Assembly (NCBI RefSeq): GCF_007115095.1
Contig: NZ_SULH01000002.1
Location: forward strand, 114,808-178,807
Length of the DNA: 64,000 nucleotides
Direction of reading: 5' to 3'
From: Levilactobacillus enshiensis
GTDB taxonomy: Bacteria; Bacillota; Bacilli; Lactobacillales; Lactobacillaceae
In this document: positions 16,906-25,517 of the stretch, piece by piece
Position numbering within the stretch: position 1 is the stretch's first letter
How the letters are laid out: every line of letters begins with the position of its first letter
Made by a program: the position numbers and the translations under genes
The notes under the pieces: generated by a model
Databases searched by the model: none
What the model was told of the DNA's origin: nothing
What the model saw: only the letters and a program-made list of their open reading frames with translations

Positions 16906-17940
16906 TTACTTCAAAGCTTCTTTCAAAGCCGCCATTTCATCAGTATGTTGATCGAAGTAACTGACTAGTTGTTCGGCACTGTGGGTCTCCAGGAGTTCGT
17001 GAATCTGCGCAATCGTGTTTTTAATGGTCTTGGCTTTAGAGGAACCGTGGGTCTTAACCACGGGCGCCTTCAAGCCGAGCAAGACGGCCCCACCATATTG
17101 TGAGTAGTCCATGGCCTGCTGAACGTTTTTGAAAACGGGCTTCAGCATGGCTGCCCCCAGCTTACCGCCGAGACCACCACTCATGATTTCACCCTTGATC
17201 AATTTCAACATGGACAAGGCCGTTCCTTCAATGGCCTTGAGTGTGGCGTTCCCGGTAAAGCCATCGGTAACGACGACATCGGCAACCCCACTAAGCAGGT
17301 CCCGTGACTCCACGTTACCCACAAAATTAATGCTTTCCATACCAGCTAAGGCATCGTGAATCGCCCGGTGATTTTGGTCACCCTTGTCGGCCTCGGTTCC
17401 GTTATTGAGCAGACCCACCCGGGGATTCTTCACGTCCATTAGGGATTGCGCATAGTACTGGCCCATGACGGCGTACTGGACCACGTTAAATGGCTTGGTG
17501 TCAGCATTTGCACCCACATCTAGCATCACGAAGCTCGATTGATCTGATTTTTGCAGGACCGGCAAAGTCGTCGTCAGCCCGGGGCGGTCAATGCCCTTGA
17601 TTCGGCCAACAATCAACAAGCCCGCTGCCAAAACCGCACCAGAGTTCCCAGCAGACAGAAAAGCATCGGCCTCGCCTTCGCGGACAGCCGTGGCTGCCAA
17701 CACGATACTTGATTGCTTCTTGCGGCGAATAGCCCGTACAGGTTCGTCTTCCATTGTGATCACTTCTGGTGCGGGCATCACCGTAATTCGCGTGGTGTCC
17801 GTGAGCAACGGCGTCACCTTTTCTGCTTGTCCGTACAGTAAAAATTCTAAGTCTGGGTAGGCATCCCGTGCTAATTCAACACCCTTTACGACTTCAGTAG
17901 GGGCGTAATCGCCACCCATTGCGTCAACGGCAATTTTCAT
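16906..17940 (-). CDS. plsX: Phosphate acyltransferase PlsX
   Basis: 344 residues beginning MKIAVDAMGGDYAP, the hallmark of PlsX. It turns acyl-ACP and phosphate into acyl-phosphate, the donor for PlsY in phosphatidic acid synthesis. Other expected segments are LSAGNSGAVLA and LLNNGTE. It follows recG by 16 bases and precedes acpP. Confidence 0.97.
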   Translation of the reverse strand: MKIAVDAMGGDYAPTEVVKGVELARDAYPDLEFLLYGQAEKVTPLLTDTTRITVMPAPEVITMEDEPVRAIRRKKQSSIVLAATAVREGEADAFLSAGNSGAVLAAGLLIVGRIKGIDRPGLTTTLPVLQKSDQSSFVMLDVGANADTKPFNVVQYAVMGQYYAQSLMDVKNPRVGLLNNGTEADKGDQNHRAIHDALAGMESINFVGNVESRDLLSGVADVVVTDGFTGNATLKAIEGTALSMLKLIKGEIMSGGLGGKLGAAMLKPVFKNVQQAMDYSQYGGAVLLGLKAPVVKTHGSSKAKTIKNTIAQIHELLETHSAEQLVSYFDQHTDEMAALKEALK

Positions 17941-17956
17941 CAGTTTATCTCCTCAC

Positions 17957-19990
17957 TTAATCCATCGTAGTTGTTTGATGGGCGGTCGTCGTCAAGAAGG
18001 CGGCTAACGCCAAGTTATCGTCTTTATCCGCCCAGTTCGGTGCCGCAACCGTTTCCTTGGCCGCCTGCTGAGCTGCACTCAAGACATTTAGATCAGCGAC
18101 CGGATCGCCGACTTTAAATTCAGGGACACCGGACTGCTTTCTTCCCAGAATATCACCTGGGCCTCGTAATTCCAAATCCTTTTGGGATAAAACAAACCCG
18201 TCATTGGTGCTGGTCATCGTGGTCATCCGCTCGACCGCCAGTTGGTTCTTCGGGTCCGCCACAAGAATACAAGCAGAAGCTTTCTTGCCCCGACCGACTC
18301 GGCCCCGTAATTGATGGAGCTGGGCCAGACCAAAGTGATCGGCATCGTAGATCATCATCAACGTCGCATTCGGCACGTCGACTCCCACTTCAATGACGGT
18401 CGTTGCCACCAGGACTTGAAATTCGTTAGCTTTAAAGGCTGCCATGATGGCATTTTTTTCATCATTTTTCATCCGACCATGGAGCAAGCCAACCTTGTAG
18501 GTGGGTTCAAATTCTTCTTTAAAACGCGCATAAATGGCCTCGGCGTTCTTCATGTCCACAGCTTCAGACTCTTCGATCAGTGGCGTCACCACGTAGGCCT
18601 GTGAGCCACTACTGAGCTCGGCCTTAACCTGCCGCAGTGTCGCATCGACCTGATTGCTGCGAATCCAAGTCGTGCGAATCGGCTGGCGACCAGCCGGCAA
18701 TTCGTTGATGACCGACACGTCCATTTCACCATATGCGGTAATGGCCAGTGTCCGGGGAATCGGCGTTGCCGTCATCGCCAGAACATCAGGTTGCTGGCCC
18801 TTTTCACGTAAAGCCTGTCGCTGATTGACCCCGAATCGGTGCTGTTCATCGATCACGGCCAGTCCAAGATGATGATAGGCCACTTCCGGTTGGATCAGTG
18901 CATGTGTCCCAATCAACAGGTTCACTTCACCGTTGGCGATTTGGGGCAAGAGTGTCTTTCTCGCCGCTGGCTTGGTTGCCCCGGTCAGCAGTGCCACGTT
19001 GACCGGTAATCCAGCGAACAATTTCGCTAAATTATTGGCGTGTTGCTCCGCCAAAATTTCCGTGGGTGCCATTAATGCCGCCTGAGCGCCCGCCGTAATT
19101 GCCGCGTACATGGCAATGGCTGCGACCACCGTTTTTCCACTCCCCACATCCCCTTGTAAAAGGCGATTCATGTGAATTGGCCGCTTCAAATCAAAGCAGA
19201 TCTCATTGACCACGCGCTTCTGAGCGGTCGTTAATTCGTAAGGAAGTGAGTCAATGAAGGCCTTGAGTTGTGGTAAATCGTAGGCAAAGGCTTGCCCGTG
19301 GAGCGTGTGATCCTGTTGCTTCACAATCTGTAATCGCAATTCGAAGACGTAAAACTCTTCAAATTTAGCCGTCCGGCGCGCCGCCTGGGCTGCTGCATCG
19401 TTTGCCGGAAAATGCATGTCATGAATCATCTGGTGGCGATGCAACAGCCGATACTGTTCGCGCAAGGGTTCTGGAATCAGATCCACAATGACTGGCGCAT
19501 AGAGATCATAGGCCTCCTGTACCAGCTTTTTAATGGTTGCCTGGCGAATTTCCTTGTTGGCCGGATAGATCGACCCCATCGCGTTGTCCGCGCTAGCAAG
19601 AATCTTCATCCCCGCTAAACTTTGTCGTTTGGCATCATACCGCCCATAAACAACAATCTCGGCGCCAACCTCCAGTTGATCGCGCAACCAGGGTTGATTA
19701 AAGAAGGTCACCGGAATAATGGTGTGTTCGTCGAGTAACAGGCGAAAGTTCAACCGGTTCTTCTTACGCCCAAACCGGGTCAAAACCGGAGCCGCCGCAA
19801 TCGTCCCTTTTAGCGTGACCTTCGCTTGGTCTGTCAGTTCTTCTGGGTCCTTGGCCTGTAAGTCTTCATAGCGAAAGGGAAAGTACGTTAGCAGGTCATT
19901 GACGTTGTGAATATCCAACTCACTTAATGCCTGTACCCGCTTAGGACCAACCCCCGTCAACAGTCCCACTGAGTCACTCAAACTAGCCAT
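17957..19990 (-). CDS. recG: ATP-dependent DNA helicase RecG
   Basis: 677 residues from the ATG at 19990, chosen because GGAGG lies 8 bases upstream; a GTG at 19999 falls inside that site. N-terminal wedge (OB-fold) domain, then helicase motifs LLQGDVGSGKTVVA, APTEILAEQH, DEQHRFG, MTATPIPRTL and the C-terminal LHQLRGRVGRG. It remodels stalled replication forks and branched DNA. Gene order fakA-recG-plsX is conserved. Confidence 0.97.
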   Translation of the reverse strand: MASLSDSVGLLTGVGPKRVQALSELDIHNVNDLLTYFPFRYEDLQAKDPEELTDQAKVTLKGTIAAAPVLTRFGRKKNRLNFRLLLDEHTIIPVTFFNQPWLRDQLEVGAEIVVYGRYDAKRQSLAGMKILASADNAMGSIYPANKEIRQATIKKLVQEAYDLYAPVIVDLIPEPLREQYRLLHRHQMIHDMHFPANDAAAQAARRTAKFEEFYVFELRLQIVKQQDHTLHGQAFAYDLPQLKAFIDSLPYELTTAQKRVVNEICFDLKRPIHMNRLLQGDVGSGKTVVAAIAMYAAITAGAQAALMAPTEILAEQHANNLAKLFAGLPVNVALLTGATKPAARKTLLPQIANGEVNLLIGTHALIQPEVAYHHLGLAVIDEQHRFGVNQRQALREKGQQPDVLAMTATPIPRTLAITAYGEMDVSVINELPAGRQPIRTTWIRSNQVDATLRQVKAELSSGSQAYVVTPLIEESEAVDMKNAEAIYARFKEEFEPTYKVGLLHGRMKNDEKNAIMAAFKANEFQVLVATTVIEVGVDVPNATLMMIYDADHFGLAQLHQLRGRVGRGKKASACILVADPKNQLAVERMTTMTSTNDGFVLSQKDLELRGPGDILGRKQSGVPEFKVGDPVADLNVLSAAQQAAKETVAAPNWADKDDNLALAAFLTTTAHQTTTMD

Positions 19991-20052
19991 CACGATCACC
20001 TCCTTCTCAAAATTTTAAATCGTTGCGGGTCGTCCCTATTTAACACAAGTGA

Positions 20053-20083
20053 AGGGGCATGAGACAAAATGTCCCACACCCCT
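20053..20083 (-). terminator. Hairpin between fakA and recG
   Basis: AGGGG at 20053-20057 pairs with CCCCT at 20079-20083, and GAGACA with TGTCCC inside. There is no T tract after it on the minus strand, so it may be an attenuating hairpin or a processing site rather than a true terminator. Confidence 0.35.
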
Positions 20084-20161
20084 CCGTGTTGCCGTTATCA
20101 CCCGCAATGGTCTGTCAGTAGCGAAAACGCTATTCATCAGTCCATGCCTTAGGCAAATCGA

Positions 20162-21853
20162 CTATTCAACCGAAATCAGGAATGGGTAAACCGGTTGGTC
20201 CCCTTCGTGAACTTCCGTTTCTAATTCATCATCTAGTGCCAAAATGGCTTGTTGCAACTGATCGGCAACTTCAGCCGTCGTGTCGGCACCATAAATAATC
20301 GTCACAATTTCACTTTCATCATCGAGCATGGCCTTCACCATCTCAACGGCCGTCTTCAACAGGTCGGCATCGGTCACTTTGATCGTCCCATCGACGATTC
20401 CCATGAAGTTTCCTTCCTTAATGTCAAAGCCGTCCAACTGCGTGTCACGAATAGCATGGGTAACTTGACCACTCTTAACGGCAGCCAAGTTATCTTCCAT
20501 GGCAGCCTGATTGTCAGCGAGTTCAGCATCCGGGTTATACCCGAGCATGGCCGTCATCCCTTGGGAGACCGTCGTGGAATGCACGATTACGGCTGGTATG
20601 TCAGCCACCTTGGCGGCTTGCTCAGCAGCTAAGAAGATATTCTTGTTGTTCGGTAAGACAATGGCGCGCTTAGCTTGACTCTGGTTGATGGCATCCACAA
20701 TATCTTGCGTACTTGGATTCATGGTTTGACCACCGTTGACCACGTACGTCACACCCAGACTCTTAAAGAGCGTGGCTAAACCATCACCAGCAGCAATCGC
20801 AATAATTGCCGTATCGGCTGGTTCTTCGGCGGTTGCCACGGCTCCTGCATCCGCAGTAGCCTCTTCATCATGTTCCATGATGGTTTCTTGTTGCATCCGC
20901 ATGTTGTCGACCTTAACCTTCGCCAAGTCACCAAATTCTTGACCCCAAGCGATCACTTTTCCAGGATGTTCCGTGTGGACGTGAACCTTGACGATCTCTT
21001 CATCATTGACCACGAGCAAGGAATCCCCGAGACCGGCCAAATACTTATAGAAAGTATCGTAGTCAAACTCGTGTTGGATCTGCTTGCCACGACCGATTCG
21101 GACCATGATTTCAGTACAGTAACCGTACTTGATACTGTCTGGATCCAACTTACCTTGCACACTTTGGTGGTGCGCAGCGTCGATCATTTCGTCCATTTCA
21201 GCATCGTCAGGCTTGTAGTCGCCCTCTTCGGCAACCCGACCATTTAGGGAGTCATTGAAAGATTCCAGCACAAAGGTCAATCCTTGGCCACCGGAATCGA
21301 CGACCCCAACCTGTTTCAAAACAGGTAAGAGGTCTGGTGTCGTTGCCAGAGCAGCCTTGGCTGCTTCGTAAACGGCATCCATGACGACCAAAACATCATC
21401 GGACTTCTTAGCCGCATTTAAACCGGCCTGAGCACCTTCACGAACGACAGTGAGGATAGTTCCTTCAGTGGGCTTCATAACGGCCTTATAGGCGGTCTCA
21501 GCACCAGCAGCGAAGCCATCGGCCAAATCTTGGGCAGTCAGTGTGTCCTTAGCCGCTAACTTTTTGGAGAAGCCCCGGAAGATTTGGGATAGAATCACCC
21601 CAGAATTTCCCCGAGCTCCCATCAGTAAGCCCTTAGCCAAAGCAGTTGCCAGCGTCCCTACGGCAGTGCTATCAGCATCCCGTTCGTACTTGGCCCCACT
21701 TTGAAGTGACAGGCTCATGTTGGTCCCCGTGTCCCCATCTGGTACCGGGAACACATTCAATGAGTTAATAAAATCAGCATTTTGGTTTAGCTTTTGCGAG
21801 GCGGCTTGGACCATCTTACCAAACTCAAGATTAGTAATTTCTGTTACTTTCAA
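20162..21853 (-). CDS. fakA: Fatty acid kinase ATP-binding subunit FakA (YloV, DAK2 domain)
   Basis: 563 residues. The N-terminal DAK2/DhaL-like kinase domain contains FPVPDGDTGTNMSLSLQSG (ATP-binding) and LMGARGNSGVILSQ; the C-terminal half matches the FakA middle and end domains that contact FakB. With a FakB (DegV-type) protein it phosphorylates exogenous fatty acids for entry into phospholipids. It follows an Asp23 family gene by 32 bases, the conserved yloU-yloV pair. Confidence 0.93.
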   Translation of the reverse strand: MKVTEITNLEFGKMVQAASQKLNQNADFINSLNVFPVPDGDTGTNMSLSLQSGAKYERDADSTAVGTLATALAKGLLMGARGNSGVILSQIFRGFSKKLAAKDTLTAQDLADGFAAGAETAYKAVMKPTEGTILTVVREGAQAGLNAAKKSDDVLVVMDAVYEAAKAALATTPDLLPVLKQVGVVDSGGQGLTFVLESFNDSLNGRVAEEGDYKPDDAEMDEMIDAAHHQSVQGKLDPDSIKYGYCTEIMVRIGRGKQIQHEFDYDTFYKYLAGLGDSLLVVNDEEIVKVHVHTEHPGKVIAWGQEFGDLAKVKVDNMRMQQETIMEHDEEATADAGAVATAEEPADTAIIAIAAGDGLATLFKSLGVTYVVNGGQTMNPSTQDIVDAINQSQAKRAIVLPNNKNIFLAAEQAAKVADIPAVIVHSTTVSQGMTAMLGYNPDAELADNQAAMEDNLAAVKSGQVTHAIRDTQLDGFDIKEGNFMGIVDGTIKVTDADLLKTAVEMVKAMLDDESEIVTIIYGADTTAEVADQLQQAILALDDELETEVHEGDQPVYPFLISVE

Positions 21854-21885
21854 CTAAGTATCCTCCTTGATTTCAGTACGTCTGG

Positions 21886-22248
21886 CTAATCAGCCAACAC
21901 CCGCACCCCTTGAACAATGACGTTAACGGAGTTAGCAGTAACTCCCAACATTGTTTCTAGGTTATATTTGACTTTAGATTGAACGTTACGTGAGACTTCG
22001 GAAATCTTGGTTCCGTAACTAACGATCACGTAAACGTCGATAGCAACCCCATTTTCCTCTTGGCGAACAACGACACCGCGCGCATAGTTCTCACGCCGTA
22101 AAATATCATTAACGTTGTCGCGAATCTGATTCTTGCTTGCCATGCCCACGACACCATAATTATCAGTCGCGGCACCCCCAACTACGGTCGCAATCACTTC
22201 ATTGGTAATATCAATTGTTCCGTACTGAGTCTTAATCTTTACGGCCAT
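21886..22248 (-). CDS. Asp23/Gls24 family envelope stress protein (YloU type)
   Basis: 120 residues from the ATG at 22248 (GGAGG 8 bases upstream). A longer frame reaching 22401 would add an unrelated hydrophobic N-terminus and run into the divergent rpmB promoter region, so it is rejected. The protein shows the Asp23 core: TNEVIATVVGGAATDNYGVVGMA and DVYVIVSYGTKISEV. Family members bind the membrane surface or act in envelope stress; this one pairs with fakA. Confidence 0.92.
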   Translation of the reverse strand: MAVKIKTQYGTIDITNEVIATVVGGAATDNYGVVGMASKNQIRDNVNDILRRENYARGVVVRQEENGVAIDVYVIVSYGTKISEVSRNVQSKVKYNLETMLGVTANSVNVIVQGVRVLAD

Positions 22249-22480
22249 GGAAATAGCCTCCTTATCTGGAAATAGAATCTTAACAGAAATTAATCTTACC
22301 ACAACCAACGCCAAAATAGAAATAGGAACTCCCAAATGCACGTCATGACGGTAAATGAGTGTCAAGTAAATTTCCTTGAAAGAAAACATTGCGTTCCGCA
22401 AAAGAGTATGGTAAATTAGTCAGGTGAGTAAAAAGCACTGCTTTTTAAAAGTAATGAATCCATAAAGGAGGGTTTACGCC

Positions 22481-22666
22481 ATGGCAAAGGATTTTCTCAA
22501 CGGTAAGCGGACTCGCTTCGGTAACAAGCGTTCCCACGCTTTGAATTCAAGTCGTCGCGCTTGGAAGCCGAACTTACAAAAGGTTCGCATCTTGGTGGAC
22601 GGTAAGCCGAAAAAGGTCTGGATTTCGGCTCGGACTTTGAAATCAGGTAAAGTAACCCGCGTCTAG
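22481..22666 (+). CDS. rpmB: 50S ribosomal protein L28
   Basis: 61 residues, highly basic ([20 protein letters not shown]), the short Firmicutes form without zinc cysteines. An AAAGGAGG lies 10 bases before the ATG. It stands alone on the plus strand, divergent from the asp23-fakA operon, as in Bacillus. Confidence 0.97.
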   Translation: MAKDFLNGKRTRFGNKRSHALNSSRRAWKPNLQKVRILVDGKPKKVWISARTLKSGKVTRV

Positions 22667-22691
22667 TTAACGACACGGTTATAAAAGGAAA

Positions 22692-22725
22692 GCACAGCCA
22701 GTTTACTGGTTTGTGCCTTTTTTTT
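22692..22725 (+). terminator. rpmB terminator
   Basis: GCACAgCCAG at 22692-22701 pairs with CTGGtTTGTGC at 22706-22716, followed by eight T residues. Confidence 0.9.
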
Positions 22726-23130
22726 ACCCTTTTTTCGTCCCAGTCAGCTAAAAACCGTTCTGCTCAAACTAACGTGAACCCCTGATGATCAACACTTAGT
22801 TAGTTGAAAGCCCCCCTTCGTTCTTAACGACGACATCAATTTGTCAGTCAAAAAAGCAATGACGCTTGCTTCAATTAGCAACGATACCGAAACATTCCAA
22901 ATCTGGTCACCAAATATCGTCTACCTCACCAAAAATGATTTCCAAAATTGGCCAGATAGTTTTTGGCCTGCTTCTCTCAGCCAAGAAAAAATATACGACC
23001 GTTATCTTCCCGATACCTATTTACGTCCATTCCCCTGTTATTCACCACCTAGTCCAAAGGTTGAAAATTCTCGGGCAAGTGTGAACACAACTTGCAGTCT
23101 CGAAAGAACCACGTCTAAAAGCTAGCCAAC
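22726..23130. other. Gap between the convergent rpmB and thiN genes
   Basis: About 400 bases with no convincing gene. A 94-codon plus-strand frame (22841-23125) has a TTG start and no ribosome site and resembles no family. Nothing else could be supported. Confidence 0.5.
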
Positions 23131-23171
23131 CTAAAAAGGATCTGAGACAAAAAGTCTCAGATCCTTTTTAG
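23131..23171. terminator. Bidirectional terminator after thiN
   Basis: An 18-bp perfect stem, CTAAAAAGGATCTGAGAC with GTCTCAGATCCTTTTTAG, around a loop of five A residues. The A and T tracts at both ends let it work on either strand. It lies 25 bases beyond the thiN stop. Confidence 0.9.
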
Positions 23172-23195
23172 GTGATCTATTCCGACATCGTTAAC

Positions 23196-23870
23196 TTATT
23201 CGTGCCGCGCTTCATAGGTATCTTTACTCTGAATAACACAGAGCAACCCCGTATCGAAGCGAAATTCACCAGATTCACCAACAAACTCATTGCTGGCAAA
23301 GGAGATGGGGTACGGAATCGGTTCGTCATGTAACGTATATTTTTCGTTGATCAGGGTCAAATGGTCGATGGGCGTCAGTGGAACAAAGGCCAAATAGTTT
23401 TTATCTGGTTCCTTTTGGACCGTATAGTGCCCCGGCAAATAAAACGTAATCGTATTTTGCTTATCAATCAGCCGAATTCGACTCGCATACCGCTTGTATT
23501 GGGGATCCAGCACCAAAAATAAATTGGCGAGGAAGTGATCCAGTCGGCCACCGGTAGCCCCGTAAATATCCACGTGTTCAGCGCCATAGTCGGTCAGTGC
23601 AACCTTAACAGCTAACTGAGTGTCGGTAAAGTCTTGGTCAGACTTCGAGCGAATGTCCTTCACGTTACGTCTTACTCGCTGCAATTCCGTTGGCTGCAGG
23701 GAATCAAAGTCCCCAACCGCAGCCACTGGTTGAATATTGTGATCGATCAGCCGTAATGTCCCCCGATCAACGCCAATCCAGGGGCCAACGATTTCCTTGC
23801 CGACGAGTTCTTCCGGCCAATTAGCCTTCGGACCGCCCACTAATAGATTAAACGTTCCGCCCCGTGGCAT
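23196..23870 (-). CDS. thiN: Thiamine diphosphokinase
   Basis: 224 residues. Catalytic motifs AVGDFDSL and SDQDFTDTQLAVK, and GATGGRLDHFLANL are those of thiamine pyrophosphokinase. It converts thiamine and ATP to thiamine diphosphate, the cofactor of phosphoketolase. Its ATG overlaps the rpe stop (TAATG). Last gene of the gmk-to-thiN block. Confidence 0.94.
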   Translation of the reverse strand: MPRGGTFNLLVGGPKANWPEELVGKEIVGPWIGVDRGTLRLIDHNIQPVAAVGDFDSLQPTELQRVRRNVKDIRSKSDQDFTDTQLAVKVALTDYGAEHVDIYGATGGRLDHFLANLFLVLDPQYKRYASRIRLIDKQNTITFYLPGHYTVQKEPDKNYLAFVPLTPIDHLTLINEKYTLHDEPIPYPISFASNEFVGESGEFRFDTGLLCVIQSKDTYEARHE

Positions 23871-24523
23871 TACTTAGTAGCTTCCTTTAACGCGTTGATG
23901 CGGGCTACTGGATCGTCTGAATTGAAGACGTATGATCCAGCAACGGCGACGGTAGCACCGGCGTTAGCACATTCGACAACAGTTTCATTGTTGACCCCAC
24001 CATCGACTTCGATGTCAAAGGTGTAGCCTTTTTCCTTCTTGATAGCGTCCAGTTCAGCAATCTTAGCAACTGTGCTGTGCAAGAACTTTTGACCACCGAA
24101 ACCAGGGTTAACGGTCATGACTAAGACTTGACCAACCATGTCTAAGACGGGCAAAATAGCGGAAACCGGCGTCCCTGGGTTGATGACAACTTCTGGCGTT
24201 GCGCCAGCGTTTTGAATCATCTGTAAGGCCCGGTGAATGTGGGGTGTTGCTTCGACGTGGACACCAATGATGTCAGCACCAGCCTTGGCGAAGTCTTCAA
24301 CGTAACGTTCTGGGTTTTGAACCATCATGTGGACGTCTAAGACCATCTTCGTAACGGGACGTAGAGCCTTAACGACCCCAGGGCCAAATGACAATGCTGG
24401 AACGAAGGCGCCGTCCATGATGTCGATGTGTAAGACCTCGGCACCACCCTTGTCGACCTTTTCAACGTCTGGTTGTAAATTGATGTAATCCGCACTTAAA
24501 ATTGAAGGCGCTACTTTAATCAT
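23870..24523 (-). CDS. rpe: Ribulose-phosphate 3-epimerase
   Basis: 217 residues, TIM barrel. APSILSADYINL near the N-terminus, HIDIMDGAFVP, HMMVQNPE, VMTVNPGFGGQKF and IEVDGGVN are the family signatures and supply the metal and catalytic residues. It interconverts ribulose 5-phosphate and xylulose 5-phosphate in the pentose phosphate/phosphoketolase route. It lies 12 bases after rsgA. Confidence 0.97.
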   Translation of the reverse strand: MIKVAPSILSADYINLQPDVEKVDKGGAEVLHIDIMDGAFVPALSFGPGVVKALRPVTKMVLDVHMMVQNPERYVEDFAKAGADIIGVHVEATPHIHRALQMIQNAGATPEVVINPGTPVSAILPVLDMVGQVLVMTVNPGFGGQKFLHSTVAKIAELDAIKKEKGYTFDIEVDGGVNNETVVECANAGATVAVAGSYVFNSDDPVARINALKEATK

Positions 24524-24535
24524 AAAATCTATTCC

Positions 24536-25432
24536 TCATTTCTTTTTGTTATAAACTGGTTTTTGGTTCTTTAACAACGTGACTAACTGCAAATAATTGT
24601 CGTAACGACTCTGCATAATCTGTCCGTCGGCTAAACTGGTTTTAACGGCGCATCCCGGCTCGTTGATGTGCACACACCCCCGGAAGCGGCAATCGGGTGC
24701 CAACCGGGCAAACTCGGGAAAGTATTGGGCGAGTTCACGATAATCAATGGTCAGCGTATCGTACGACGAGAATCCCGGCGTATCCGCCACTAGGCCACCC
24801 GCAATCGGCATCAAACTCACCTTACGTGTCGTGTGCCGACCACGGTTTAACGCCGTTGAAATTTCGCCGGTCGCCAGCTCAAGGTCGGGCGCGATGTGAT
24901 TTAACAGGGTCGATTTCCCGGCCCCAGTCTGTCCCATGATCACCGTTTCCTTGTCGGCCAGCGTCTCACGCAATTGCGCTAATCCTGGTTCAGCAAATGG
25001 TTCACGCGTCAGCACAACCGGATAGCCAACCTGACGGTACCCCGCCGCTAACGTCTCAAACGCTTGATATCGGTCGTCAGAAATCAAATCGGTCTTGGTA
25101 AAGTAGATGACCGGTGCGATGTGGCTGATCTCAAGCGCAATCAACTGGCGATCCAGCAGGTTCGTCGAAAACTCTGGCGCCGCCACCGCCGTGACCACGA
25201 TTCCCTGATCAATGTTAGCAACCGGGGGCCGGGTCAATGCGTTGTCTCGTGGTTGAATCTCTAAGATATACCCCTCTTTGGGTGATGAACTCTCAAAGGT
25301 TACCCGGTCCCCGACAAGTGGCGTAATTCGCCGCTTACGGAAATTGCCCCGGGCACGGGTTCGGTACATTTCACCGTCGCTAAAAACGTCATAGAAACCG
25401 CTTAACGACTGACGAATCTGTCCCTCTGACAT
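24536..25432 (-). CDS. rsgA: Small-subunit assembly GTPase RsgA
   Basis: 298 residues. N-terminal OB fold, then a circularly permuted GTPase in which YFTKTDLI (G4) comes before GQTGAGKSTLLN (G1) and DTPGFSSY (G3). The C-terminal zinc site is CRFRGCVHINEPGC. It helps mature the 30S subunit. AGGAGG lies upstream of the start at 25432. Separated from pknB by a terminator, so it may have its own promoter or depend on readthrough. Confidence 0.97.
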   Translation of the reverse strand: MSEGQIRQSLSGFYDVFSDGEMYRTRARGNFRKRRITPLVGDRVTFESSSPKEGYILEIQPRDNALTRPPVANIDQGIVVTAVAAPEFSTNLLDRQLIALEISHIAPVIYFTKTDLISDDRYQAFETLAAGYRQVGYPVVLTREPFAEPGLAQLRETLADKETVIMGQTGAGKSTLLNHIAPDLELATGEISTALNRGRHTTRKVSLMPIAGGLVADTPGFSSYDTLTIDYRELAQYFPEFARLAPDCRFRGCVHINEPGCAVKTSLADGQIMQSRYDNYLQLVTLLKNQKPVYNKKK

Positions 25433-25463
25433 GCAGCACCTCCTTTATCATTTTAACAAAAAA

Positions 25464-25498
25464 AGCTCAGTCCTCTTTTATTATAAAAGAACTGAGCT
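25464..25498 (-). terminator. pknB terminator
   Basis: AGCTCAGT and ACTGAGCT arms with an inner CTTTTATTATAAAAG stem; on the minus strand a T7 tract follows. It lies between pknB and rsgA. Confidence 0.8.
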
Positions 25499-25517
25499 CT
25501 AAATGCAGGCTTTTTCA

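Noticed and set aside
22249-22401. N-terminal extension of the Asp23 protein
   Set aside because: The ATG at 22248 has a good GGAGG and starts the conserved domain; the extension is hydrophobic, unmatched and intrudes on the rpmB promoter.
22841-23125. 94-codon plus-strand frame between rpmB and thiN
   Set aside because: TTG start, no ribosome binding site, composition not like neighbouring genes, and no known motif; it lies in a convergent gap.
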